Notes under the pieces: model-generated
Told to the model about the DNA's origin: nothing
Databases searched by the model: none
What the model saw: the letters and a program-made list of their open reading frames with translations, nothing else
Made by a program: the position numbers and the translations under genes
NCBI GenBank assembly: GCA_009733715.1
Contig: WMKJ01000008.1
Span: 62,001-126,000, forward strand
Length of the DNA: 64,000 bases
Direction of reading: 5' to 3'
Origin: Herpomyces periplanetae
Taxonomy: Eukaryota; Ascomycota; Laboulbeniomycetes; Herpomycetales; Herpomycetaceae
In this document: positions 24,552 to 34,617 of the stretch, piece by piece
How positions within the stretch are numbered: position 1 is the stretch's first letter
How the letters are laid out: every line of letters begins with the position of its first letter

Positions 24552-25457
24552 ATGACATCTCTAGAAACCCTCGAATTTCCTACTTATTGCGCTTGCCAAT
24601 CACGTATTCACGCTCTTAATCAACGTTCACCCAACTGCTTGAACTGTGGAAAGATATTATGCGATAAAGAGTGCGCTTTACAATGCTCATTTTGTATGAT
24701 TCGACTCCCACTCCAATCACCATCACTCGCTGCCGATTTTTCCGGAGAATATACGTCCGTTAAAATTTCTCTGCCTATGTCCATAGATGATTTGGCAAAA
24801 CTGATCCATGATAATCCGTTTTGTCAGTGCTATCGCTGCTCGACTTTCCGATCAAGGTGCCGCACTTCAAGTGTCGAGAACTCCGAAAATATTTCGTCAA
24901 CTTTGCATGATCATGTACAGCCTCACCCTTCGAAATCCTCCAAGCGTGGAACTCGTGTCGAACTATGCAAGTTATGGGCTCCCCGACACGAAACCCGTCA
25001 GTACATTTCATCACTTCACCAACAAACCCTTCCCGTAACCAAACCGGACGATTCTTCATCATCTCTTCCCCCTCGTTCGATTCTTCCCGCTTCTCCCACG
25101 TCCCTTACTCCCCACTCCCGCTCTGCAACCTCTAATATACCAAACTTCCCTGCTCCCCCTGACCAAATTACCCTCGTCCCATCCGTTAAAGACCATAATG
25201 CATGCCATCATGCAAAGCTCAACTTGGCCAACATCCTCTCCATCAACCCACATCATACTCCCAACCCTAAATCCTCACTCCCTTCTCCAAGCTTTCACCA
25301 AAACCTTGAGTCTTGTATTTCTCTAGATTCACCCGTTAATCAAGACATCTTGCAAACTTATGATAACGGAATTACCACCGTTCCCGCTTCAAAATCTTCC
25401 ACCCCTGGTTATCTACGCTTATACATTAAACGTGCTCCCTCCAGTCCTAAATGTTAA
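24552..25457 (+). CDS. C2HC5 zinc-finger protein, TRIP4/ASC-1 (Rqt4)-like
   Basis: A single-exon frame of 301 residues. Residues 13-48 hold the C2HC5 signature of activating signal cointegrator 1: CACQSRIH, PNCLNCGKILC, then CSFC. In yeast the homologue Rqt4 belongs to the ribosome-quality-control trigger complex that splits collided ribosomes; the human protein is TRIP4. Here the finger sits at the very N-terminus, whereas in Rqt4 and TRIP4 a sizeable domain precedes it, and the protein is short. Either an upstream exon was missed (545 bp are available) or the gene is reduced. After about residue 110 the sequence is Ser/Pro-rich and poorly conserved. A second Cys group, FCQCYRC (about 90-96), may be another metal site. 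Confidence 0.6.
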   Translation: MTSLETLEFPTYCACQSRIHALNQRSPNCLNCGKILCDKECALQCSFCMIRLPLQSPSLAADFSGEYTSVKISLPMSIDDLAKLIHDNPFCQCYRCSTFRSRCRTSSVENSENISSTLHDHVQPHPSKSSKRGTRVELCKLWAPRHETRQYISSLHQQTLPVTKPDDSSSSLPPRSILPASPTSLTPHSRSATSNIPNFPAPPDQITLVPSVKDHNACHHAKLNLANILSINPHHTPNPKSSLPSPSFHQNLESCISLDSPVNQDILQTYDNGITTVPASKSSTPGYLRLYIKRAPSSPKC

Positions 25458-25652
25458 TGTATCATCCTTCGCGGGTAACCATTATCAGGTACAGCAAGTT
25501 AAATATTATTCACTTTAACATCCTTGAGCATTAAAGCTCAAGCACAAATTAAATGTTAAAACTGACGCACCACGCACAGGCGCGTACACACACCCGTTAG
25601 TTATTCAATTAAATCCCTCTCTACCCTAAACAGCTACCGGTTTCTCTTCATT

Positions 25653-27389
25653 TCATTCCCTCGTCTCGTTAACGTAGTACGCACTCTCAGTGCACGCTTT
25701 AACACCATAATCTATACCCGTAAAGCTCACAGGTGGCGGATTCATCGCCCCTAAATTGGGTAGAGATGATGGCGCAGTTAAATTATCGTGCGCATTTATC
25801 GGTGCTGTATAAAGTGAAATTAATGAACTTGTCATATCGTATGGTGACGTACTCAAGCAGGTGTCACTTGGCAATATTAAGCTTGAGCTTTGTGATGGTA
25901 CTGTCATTATGTGCATGTTTGGCGGGTCAATTGATCCTGTATACGGTGAAGTATTCTGATTTGGTTTCCCCGTATATACGTTAGATGGAACGTAGTTTCG
26001 TGGTATATAGCCTAAGTTTGCACCAAAAGTCATGAGATAATTCATATTCATTCCACTGTCAACCGTCGATGATAAATTTTCCCCGTGGGTAATCCGAGGT
26101 CCAGGATACCGATTCATTGCTGCAGCTGCCGCCGTATAGTATGATAGAGAGTCTTCGGCCGGAGAAGATTTCATATCAACACTTGATAATGATACAGGTG
26201 AAGACGTGTTTATCAACGAAGGACTTGATAATGGATAATGCAAGGGTGGTGAACTTGACGGATTCGGGCAGTTAACAGGCGTAGACGCGGGCGGAACACT
26301 GGGCACAGTAAAACATTTTGACGTTGCGTTAGAATTTACGTTAATAGCCGAATTTGGTCCCGTAGTTCTCGGCTTAATATTAACATTATCAACACTGCTT
26401 GTAATCGTATTTCCCCCAATTAAGCTTGCTGTCGCGCAACTTGCAAGATGATCAGAGTTCGCAGTAGCGTTGTTAGCACAGGTACCAACACTGTCAGTTG
26501 TAGCGGTTACAGCAGTCGTAGTCATAGTTGTAACCGCTGTCGCCGTCGCCGCTGCTGTTGCTGTTGTAGTAGTACTTTTAAGGCCAGCTGCTGTCGCAAC
26601 CCCAATAGAACTAACATTTGTACTCGCCAGTTTGTCACTTTGTAGGGCATTGGAGCTAACATTAGAGGTCAGACCAATGGAAGTTTTAACAATGGGGCTG
26701 GAGCCGGCAGTAAGGTTAGAGGGATTTGTAGCCGTATATGAAATATACGGTGAACGAGTCACACATGATGAGTATAAAGTTGACGGTGGTGCGGAAATTA
26801 AGGAATAGGGAAAGGATGATTGGGAAGAAGTAGACGATGTCGACGAAACAGCTGACGATGAGGAATTCTGTCGTGATTGACGTTGTGAAGGTACACCCGC
26901 TGTGATAGGGCGGGTCCCATCGTACACAGTGGAGCTGGAGACAACGGTAGCGGCCGCTGATGGATTAACGGAAGAATTATTAGAAACAGGTGTAAATAAG
27001 CACACCTGGTTCAATCGACGACAATTCAGGCACTTGCCCTGTGATGATGGATGTGCCGTACTTTCGTATCCCGAACAACGAATTTTTCTCCTACGACAGT
27101 ACTGACATGCTATAGCCGTACGTTGGCGCAAGGGAAGCGTAATGGAAGATGTCCGCGATGTTGCAACAGCTGCAGCTGCCGCAGCCTTCATCATAGTAGC
27201 GTGGGAAGAGGCATTACGATTGGTGAGTTGCTCGGATGTCGAGGACAGCGAAGGACTCACGGATAGCACGTGGCAATGGTGATGATTATGACGATTGCGC
27301 TGCCGATGACGAAACTGATGCGATGCTGATGACGATGACGATGATGATGATGGTGGAGGTGCTTCTGGAAATATGTGCATGCTCGACAT
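25653..27389 (-). CDS. Zn2Cys6 fungal transcription factor
   Basis: A 578-residue frame from the ATG at 27389. The binuclear zinc cluster lies at 95-130 with Cys 95, 98, 105, 120, 123 and 130; its core is CQYCRRRKIRCSGYE and it ends FTPVS. The CX2CX6CX14CX2CX6C spacing is within the family range. The remainder is Ser/Thr/Ala/Asn-rich without a recognised fungal transcription-factor middle-homology domain. I recall a similar RYCRRRKIRCSGFE...FTPVSS cluster in conserved filamentous-fungal regulators, but cannot assign a target. The frame stays open to 27713, but that part encodes a (TH)n run from a GT/AC microsatellite, so I prefer the later start, which lies in MSSMHIFPEAPPP. Alternating CAA/TCA-like codon runs explain several homopolymer stretches. 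Confidence 0.88.
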   Translation of the reverse strand: MSSMHIFPEAPPPSSSSSSSSASHQFRHRQRNRHNHHHCHVLSVSPSLSSTSEQLTNRNASSHATMMKAAAAAAVATSRTSSITLPLRQRTAIACQYCRRRKIRCSGYESTAHPSSQGKCLNCRRLNQVCLFTPVSNNSSVNPSAAATVVSSSTVYDGTRPITAGVPSQRQSRQNSSSSAVSSTSSTSSQSSFPYSLISAPPSTLYSSCVTRSPYISYTATNPSNLTAGSSPIVKTSIGLTSNVSSNALQSDKLASTNVSSIGVATAAGLKSTTTTATAAATATAVTTMTTTAVTATTDSVGTCANNATANSDHLASCATASLIGGNTITSSVDNVNIKPRTTGPNSAINVNSNATSKCFTVPSVPPASTPVNCPNPSSSPPLHYPLSSPSLINTSSPVSLSSVDMKSSPAEDSLSYYTAAAAAMNRYPGPRITHGENLSSTVDSGMNMNYLMTFGANLGYIPRNYVPSNVYTGKPNQNTSPYTGSIDPPNMHIMTVPSQSSSLILPSDTCLSTSPYDMTSSLISLYTAPINAHDNLTAPSSLPNLGAMNPPPVSFTGIDYGVKACTESAYYVNETRE

Positions 27390-28846
27390 CTTGTTCCACG
27401 TGTGTAGGATAAGCTTTATGGGAGAATCGAAAACCGTAGTACCAAGTGTGACAGGAACGGGTAAAGTAGAGTGCGTGTGTGTGTGTGTGTGTGTGCTTGT
27501 GCGGATGTGTGTAGGCGAGCGCAAAAGTCCGAGGACACAAGTAAAAATATCAAGTACGTTTAAGCAGTAAATATTAGTGCTAACGAGACAACAAGTACAA
27601 AGTGTTAAAGAGAAAAAGTGGTGAGCATTAAAAGAAATTGAGATGACAATGTAGTAAATATATATAGCGGGAGTGTCGTGCGTAGACGTATGCGGCACAC
27701 ATGTAAGCGTCAAGGGGAGAATACATTCGTGCAGACAAAAGTATCGAAGATAAACGTAAAATGCCTGTCACTACCATTTAAAAGCGTAAAAGGTTAAAAC
27801 TAAGGCGGTTAACGGGGTAAAATGTCAATAACGTTTTAAAGAAGGGGGGACGTAGATTAGAATTGGTGTACAATGGAGGGAAACCATACGGAATTAACTC
27901 TGAAGGGTGCGTAAATTGACGTATTTGAATTTGAATAGACAAAGTATTCATGTTAAAAATCAAGCCGGGCTTAATAGTAGTACCCATCACTTAACAATAC
28001 ACATATAGGGGGACAGGAAACAAGATCAAGGTTTACCGATGTCACTAATTGCCGAGTGAAATTTTCGACACCTCATCAAAAAGGTCAATAGAACACATGA
28101 TGCGAGCAAGCGTACAAGTACTCTTGCAATCTTTTACAAGCTCAATTATTCTTCATCTCGCCTAGGCAAATTAAATCCCAATGGAAATTATCCAAGTACC
28201 AGGGCACTAGACTAACCAGCATTAAGAATGCAAAATATTTTTCGGAAATTAGCAACATGCTTCAAAACTGTCCTGAATAGGTAATTGATAAGATGAGATG
28301 AGATGACCATATAATTGGTCGAGCCTACCACGCGGAAGAATTTCCCTTTCTATCATAAAGAGACGAGACGATTCAAGACAAGTTATTACCGTAATAGGAA
28401 AATTGGTTTGGGAATAGATTAATTCTTTTGCGACCGTTGGATTTCCTTGTCGCAACTTCCTGTTGTACCAAGCACTCATACAAAATGTCGTAGGGCTGAA
28501 ACTACTTGGTGGACCGGGGCAGATGGAAGGGGGGAGAAGCAAGAGGTTTGGAGCACTGAATGAGGGTGAAGCGTGAGGTGATGGATAGAGTAATAAAATA
28601 GGGCTATAGAAAATATGTAGTCGGGATTGCTAAGTTTAATTGAACATGTGAGTTTTTTGTAGATAACGACTAGTCTATTTTTGGGGGTTTGGGATTCGGT
28701 ACATACACACTACATCAATCTGTACACTTGATGATTAAGTTTAATGTACTCTGGAACTCTTCACCGTTTAACCTTTAAAATGGTAGATCCAACTTTCAAA
28801 GTTATTATCCACTCACACGCCCATTTAAAGTTGTTCATGTCTCACG
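27390..28846. other. Intergenic region upstream of the Zn2Cys6 gene
   Basis: Holds a GT microsatellite at 27471-27495 and AT-rich DNA. A 97-codon frame on the minus strand (28249-28542) has no recognisable motif and is not called. Confidence 0.5.
27471..27495 (+). repeat. GT dinucleotide microsatellite
   Basis: About 12 GT units with one interruption, in the 5' leader of the Zn2Cys6 gene. Confidence 0.85.
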
Positions 28847-30239
28847 TTAAATTCCGTCCCAATGCGTTTGTCTGTGCGGGTTTATTCGATGGCCTAATTC
28901 TCCACGAAATCGGTCAATTCTTCGACGATTTTCACTAAACCGATCTCGACTTAGCTCCACGAGTTTATTCAGATAATCCTCGTTAACCAAGCTATAACGT
29001 TGACCAGTATTACGGTCAGCATAACCAATAATACAATCCAATGTTAGGCTTGCACATCGGACTGCCACTACTGGCATGTAAGAAAATACTGCGTTTGACC
29101 CTCGGAAGATTCCGTCAACCTTATCGCAATACACATTTCCATTATCTTTCCCACGCTGTCTTCCTAGGCTTGTTATTCCACTCTCACGAAATCCTGATTG
29201 TATAGCACAGTTAAGTACCACTTGAGCTGCTTCCAACGAACCCGCTAAAACATGTAATATCTGCGTAAATTGTACAACAGATAGGGAAGTAAAACAAAAT
29301 GAAAAGTTAGCTTCATCGATTGATATCCATATCGTAAAATTTTCCCCCATAAATTTCCCTCACGAAATATCAATTTATTCATTGATTAGTACATATTTCA
29401 TATCCCAGTAACATGCCAAATTTAAGCATAAAAGTCAAATATTGATTATATGACTTGCAAATTGACTTTACATTAATTGGTAATATGATTAAATGAATCA
29501 TCTTTCACTCTATAATGTAACATCAATATAACGAATATCCCAGTTAACTTACGAACGGCTCGAATTTAAAATGTATAAGTCCATTGCCTATTTTCTGCGT
29601 TGGCATGGGCAATTCTGTCCATGTATTCCTTGTTAATGTTTTTGGCACGCTTGTACAAGTCTGTGTCTATCCATGCTCACCGTTTAACGTGTCTATAACG
29701 CTGTCACACTTTTGTAATCCAAAAGCTTCACTCCATGTCGTGTACTGCAGTTTATTAATGCTTGATATACTTTCTACGCTTGAGTAATTTCCGCTAATAT
29801 TTTCACATTCACATTTATGTAACTGGGAGGGAGGCGAATGGCTAATAAATATCCATCGTGAACCCGCTCGTCCAGGTTCCGTGTTAACGTTATCATGCTC
29901 GCTAGTAGACGTACCAACACATGTAGCTTTGTCCAGTGAATTTTTCGCTTCAATAACCTGTTGAGGCTGCCGGCGTCGATTTCTCTTGTACACGCCTGTA
30001 TCCTCGAATACAGAGACTCGGCCAGAGCAGCTGCTTAATGTTACGAGGTCACCCACACGGTTAATCCACGCAATTAGCTCTCGAATTTCTTCATCAATAC
30101 TTCCCTTGACCGAACGATCCAATCCTTCCTTATGCTTGTTTGTCTCCTCGACATTTTGCCCTTCGTCAATTTGTAAGGCGCACAAAATTTGGCTTTTGCG
30201 CGAGACAAACCTCGGGTCTACTTCACTTGATATCAACAT
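28847..30239 (-). CDS. tyw3: tRNA wybutosine-synthesizing protein Tyw3
   Basis: Three exons on the minus strand, 30239-29681, 29614-29553 and 29260-28847, giving 344 residues. The introns are 66 bp (GTGAGC...CAG) and 292 bp (GTAAGT...CAG). Phases match, and joining restores the family run FKFEPF-ILHVLAGSLEAAQ. Other Tyw3 landmarks: KGSIDEEIRELI, the S-C-S-G-R-V-S-V-F block, RWIFISH, CAIQSGFRESGI, VAVRC, LVNEDYLNKLV and ENRRRIDRF. Tyw3 is the AdoMet-dependent N-4 methyltransferase of the third step of wybutosine formation at position 37 of phenylalanine tRNA. The segment between VSVF and RWIF is longer than usual and polar. The second exon is only 62 bp and would be dropped by a simple search. 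A sea3-like gene lies 528 bp upstream on the same strand. Confidence 0.92.
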
Positions 30240-30767
30240 AACCGATTAAATTAGAACGCGGTTTCAACTTAAAAAAAATCAGAAATCCACTATTGGATAA
30301 TTCATTCAGCTAGCGTCAATGAAAAGGTTAATACAAGATAATAAATTGAAGACAGGTCTTCAAAAGTGCAAGTAAGTGTAATTGTGTGTGTCGATACTTA
30401 CTCCAGCATCCACGCGATGCTCCGAATTCAGATAAGTTTCTACCGGAACCCAAGTTCCGATTCGCCTGCATTATCAATGCATAATGCTTTTCATCTGGCA
30501 TCCCTGGCTTAAACGCTATCTATGAGCACCTCATGGCACTTAATTTCTTGCATGATCTCCTTAAGGAGTATGTAATGGTAAGGCAAAATTAACACACAAA
30601 ATTTTGCTAGATCACTAGTCTACCCAGCACTGACGGTTGGCTCACATATTAGGCCAGGTCCCACGGTATAAACGTGCTTGCGATACATTAATGGCAGTGT
30701 AGATGTAAGGGCAGCTAGTATGATAGAAAAATGATCGGCTTATTGAAGATTCGTGGACTACTGGGCG
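30240..30767. other. Spacer between sea3-like gene and tyw3
   Basis: AT-rich DNA on the same-strand junction. It is too short to contain the missing C-terminal two thirds of a normal Sea3/WDR59 protein. No RNA gene was identified. Confidence 0.5.
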
Positions 30768-31961
30768 TTATTCACGTACCCAATCATACAACTGATTTTG
30801 TTTGATGCTGTGCACAATTAACTGTTGGTCCAAGCCCCATGAAATTAGTTGGAATTTTTCACGGTCTCCAGAATTCGAGGATTGACTACAAGTATTCGCA
30901 TGGCAATCGGTTGGTCGCCAGAGGAATTCTCTAGCACGGTCCGCATGCCCCGTAAATGTTGCGACTGCTGTGTCGCATTCTTTATCGTGTAAATGAAGAT
31001 CAAAATTTTCACGGTGTGGCATTACAACCAGTATATTTGTGCCAAAGGGAGCATGCCGTGCTCGCCAAACCGGATAGGGAACGTGGGTTATCCGTGTCGC
31101 TTCTACCTGTTGATCGGAAATGTTTGTTTCAATCACAGCGGGACCTATGGTGCAGTTTATACTTTTTTCGACAGCAGACTGTTTAATTTGCCATGATTTT
31201 ATGGTGTGATCCAATGAACATGTTACAAAATGAGAAGCGCTAGTCCTACTCCAGTCTAGTCCGTAAATTTTTAAGCTATGCGCGCGAAATTTTATCAAAG
31301 GGTACGAACCCTTGCGTACATCCCATATACAGAGATAACTATCGTGGGTAGAAGCAATGATATTTGAATCATGACAATTCCACTTAACTTGACTAGCACC
31401 CGCATTCCATTCAGCCAGTGATGCAGCCGGTCCTGATGAGGTAGCTTTAACATGGAACAAATTATCGGGCTTAAGTTTACATGTGGAAGCTCGAGAGTTC
31501 TGACGCAAATCCCAGATGTGAACAAAGCTATCAACTCCGCAAGTAGCAAGTAAATCTGGATGCAAGGGTGAAAAGTTAATATCTGTAATAGCACGAGTAT
31601 GAGCGTGTAGAACGTATTGAATAGGAGCTCGTTGTATAGTATAAGAAGAAGTTTGATTAGCCAGTAAATCCAAATTCCAAACTAGAGCTTTTTGGTTTGA
31701 GGTTGATACTATCCAGTAACTTCGACAAGTAAATGGGGACCATTGAACATCAGCAACCTCCCATGGGGATTTATGCGATACATGGTGTGGAGCAGTATTA
31801 ATATTATCTAAATCAATAAAGTATAGACCATCTTTAGAAGCCAAAACAATATTACGACCGTAAGGAGAAATTGACGCTGAATTAACGTTTTCAGCAACAC
31901 GAACTTTTGCAATAGGCTCTATCGATGTTGAATTGTTATATGTTTGGGGAGATGAGTTCAT
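30768..31961 (-). CDS. WDR59/Sea3 (Mtc5)-type WD40 propeller, C-terminal domains absent
   Basis: A single-exon frame of 397 residues, ATG at 31961. It follows the N-terminal beta-propeller of WDR59/Sea3 almost block by block: SISPYGRNIVLASKDGLY, WEVADVQWSPF, STSNQKALVWNL, HAHTRAITDINFSPLHPDLL, DSFVHIWDLRQ, YPLIKFRAHSLKIYGLDWSR, SLDHTIKSW, PVWRARHAPFG and a final FLWRP repeat. In yeast, Sea3 belongs to the SEACAT (GATOR2) subcomplex that feeds amino-acid status to TORC1 on the vacuole. Normal family members continue for another 600-900 residues with RWD and RING-like domains. Here a stop follows the propeller, and the next gene begins 528 bp on. A GTACGT sits at the last codons, so a short further exon is possible but could not supply those domains. 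Confidence 0.85.
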   Translation of the reverse strand: MNSSPQTYNNSTSIEPIAKVRVAENVNSASISPYGRNIVLASKDGLYFIDLDNINTAPHHVSHKSPWEVADVQWSPFTCRSYWIVSTSNQKALVWNLDLLANQTSSYTIQRAPIQYVLHAHTRAITDINFSPLHPDLLATCGVDSFVHIWDLRQNSRASTCKLKPDNLFHVKATSSGPAASLAEWNAGASQVKWNCHDSNIIASTHDSYLCIWDVRKGSYPLIKFRAHSLKIYGLDWSRTSASHFVTCSLDHTIKSWQIKQSAVEKSINCTIGPAVIETNISDQQVEATRITHVPYPVWRARHAPFGTNILVVMPHRENFDLHLHDKECDTAVATFTGHADRAREFLWRPTDCHANTCSQSSNSGDREKFQLISWGLDQQLIVHSIKQNQLYDWVRE

Positions 31962-32458
31962 TCCGGTGAATTTCTAATTGTTGAAAAAATCCTTGAGTTA
32001 TTAATTAAATGATAAATTGGCACATTTTTAAAGGGAAATTCAGAACTTGTACACGTATACATTGTCAAGTGAAGTATATGATAGTTGCTGAAATTTTTAC
32101 ATCCTCAACCTTTTGTCCGTAGAAACTTTTTTCGTTTCACGACGAAATCAGAGGCGGGATATCACGTGGAGTAGCAAGCCAAAAGATGACCGGGCCGAAG
32201 TAGTTTGGGGGAAATTTTGTAGAGAAAAAGAGGGAAGTTGAAGCGGGGTCTCTCGGACCGAAGATTTAATCACTTCGCTTAAGAAAAGTTTCAAGAAAAA
32301 AATTGGGGGAGGGTTTAGGGTAAAGAGTAAAAAAAAGGTATTTTAACGAAGCATACTGAATGCTTTGGGACGGCAAAATTTCCCTTGCTACGTTGTGTTT
32401 GATCGGGTTGTTAGGAGATTTTAGCTCAAACGGTTTGTCGAAAGCGTTATTGCGTGGA
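31962..32458. promoter_or_regulatory. Divergent promoter region of sea3-like gene and ubc13
   Basis: A 497-bp spacer between divergent starts. A CACGTG-like GATATCACGTGG occurs at about 32159-32170. No defined regulatory assignment can be made. Confidence 0.35.
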
Positions 32459-33364
32459 ATGGCACTTCCTAAGCGTATAGTCAAGGAGACGGAACGTCTC
32501 ATGTCTGAACCGTAAGTAACTAAAAGGAAATAAATGAATTTATTTGGTGATGTTGTGGGATATGTACTGATTGAAAAGGTAATTACACGTATGGGAATTG
32601 ACGTATTTGAACAGAGTTGTTGGCATAAGTGCGGTTCCGCATGAAGATAATCTTCGATACTTTGACGTTTCCATTGACGGACCTAGTCAAACGCCATACG
32701 AAGGTCAGCTATTCCCTGTAGCGTATAGAGTTAACTTGGTATAATCGACACTCGACTTTGGAGGTTCAAAAGTCGAGAGTCGAGTGGGTATGCTTTGAAC
32801 ACTGACATTAAGCTCAGTGTTAGTATTACATTGCACGCATCAATCAATTAATGTTGACGAGTACTTCTTGCACTGACCGTTATTTACGTTTGTGTACAGG
32901 AGGGAAATTTCAATTGGAATTATTTTTGCCAACCGACTATCCCATGATTCCACCTAAGATTAGGTTTCTCACCAAGATATACCATCCGAATATCGATCGA
33001 TTAGGACGTATATGTTTAGACGTATTAAAGAGTATGTATTTGTGTGTGTGTGTGGGCTTGCTGGAGGGAACGTTGACCGACACGCAATTTGTGGCAATTT
33101 TTAACTTAACATTCAAAAATCTTTTATGGATGGCAAATACTAATTCAATGGAATATAGATAATTGGTCTCCAGCACTACAAATTCGCACTATTCTCCTGT
33201 CTATACAAGCGTTACTAAGCTCCCCGAATCCCGACGATCCACTTGCTAACGACGTTGCGCAACATTGGGTCGACGATGAACAAGCTGCTATTGAGACTGC
33301 ACGCTCTTGGACAATTCAGTACGCCGGAGCATCGCCTGCGATACCTCATACATCACAATCGTAA
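32459..33364 (+). CDS. ubc13: Ubiquitin-conjugating enzyme Ubc13
   Basis: Four exons, 32459-32511, 32615-32703, 32900-33031 and 33159-33364, giving 159 residues; phases match throughout. The order of landmarks is that of Ubc13: [60 protein letters not shown], active-site Cys86 in [28 protein letters not shown] and [12 protein letters not shown]. Ubc13 pairs with Mms2 to build Lys63-linked ubiquitin chains, for example on PCNA in error-free damage bypass. The last 10 residues ([10 protein letters not shown]) extend slightly past the yeast protein. Intron 2 (196 bp) contains nested inverted repeats, listed separately. Intron 3 has GTATGT followed by a short GT run. Confidence 0.94.
32745..32821 (+). 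repeat. Nested inverted repeats in ubc13 intron 2
   Basis: CTCGACTTT (32751-32759) pairs with AAAGTCGAG (32769-32777), and the overlapping CACTCGACT (32749-32757) pairs instead with AGTCGAGTG (32778-32786): two mutually exclusive 9-bp stems. A second perfect stem, AACACTGA (32798-32805) with TCAGTGTT (32814-32821), follows. The intron would fold strongly. Confidence 0.7.
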
Positions 33365-34617
33365 TTCTACAAATACGTACTAGACTTTTTGTGAGGATGT
33401 TAGTGTGAGTATGGGGGTTAATTTGTTTGCTTGGTCATTGTTAAGTTTTGGCCCTTTATCATGTTAATTTGCAGTTCTTCCGTCTCTGCTTCCGCTTCCA
33501 TGGCGCTATAGCGATTTTTGCTTTTGAAGTTGCCATTTCGCTCCCGCGTTCGGTTCCCCTGAAACGCTTGTTAGCATATGCATTATTGAGCACCCGTGTT
33601 GATTTATTGTACCTTAACCATATATCTACATAACTGTTCACGGATCAAATACGCTTTTTTATCGTATGCTCACACTATAAATTACTGCGTATCATCGTAT
33701 TTGGTTTTTTTTCATGTGGTATTTATCTGGTGGTTATACTATAGTTGCGTACTCGTGATGTAAATCGCCGAAAGTATCCAGAAACTTGCGATTGACTTGT
33801 GTACTAGGAGCCTTGTGAGCTTGTGGGTCAAGTAATTATAATGCTATATCGAGTAACATTGACGATTTCAACGAATTTTTATTCAAGGTAAAATTGCACT
33901 TGTACACAGATCTACTTTCTTAGCCAATGATTTGTTCTAATGCAATGGCAAAATAACAATGAGACAGGCCATATGAAATTCTACGGATTATTTGTTCAGT
34001 ACAAATATGCCAATTTCAATATTTGCATTTACTTGTAAATGCGCATTGACAAAGAAATGTACCGGTACAGGATACAATTTTTACACATTAATTTACTGCG
34101 TCAAGTCATACCATGCAAACCAGTCAACATGATACATGCGCAGTTGAACATAGACAATGACGTTCTACTCTTGAAAATGTCCACACAGACAACAAAAATG
34201 GCCACAACAGCCCTACATAATGAATTGAGCTGTTTTAACAATACACGATGATTCACAACGTATGTTTCATCCCAACCTGTTTTGACGGGACGATTCAGTT
34301 TCGTCTTTTCTAGCTTCGTGGGCCACTTGGACAGCGTACACATCTGCCTAATGATATGAATGCGCTAACAATTCCAAGTGAAATCAACTCGAGTTTTAAC
34401 CGCTACTACTATTGCATAAACAGGTTATTAACCAGCTAATGTGAATGAGTTAGCATTTGCAAGCGCTAGGCTTTAGTAAATGATGTGAAAACATTAAAAA
34501 TAGTGTAAGTTACATTACTAATTGATACTAAAATTAATTAGTTAACAAAATGGAGAAATGAGTACAAGCATAATGGACAATGAAACATGTGAGGACAGGT
34601 TAACAATTTTTTTCATA
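33365..34617. other. Convergent intergenic region, no gene seen
   Basis: AT-rich spacer between converging ubc13 and the deacetylase gene. Short frames here match nothing known. Confidence 0.5.

Noticed and set aside
27390-27713. 108-codon upstream extension of the Zn2Cys6 protein
   Set aside because: It encodes a Thr-His run from a GT/AC microsatellite and lacks conserved sequence; the ATG at 27389 is preferred.
28249-28542. 97-codon minus-strand frame upstream of tyw3's end
   Set aside because: No recognised motif, no splice partner, and length is compatible with chance.
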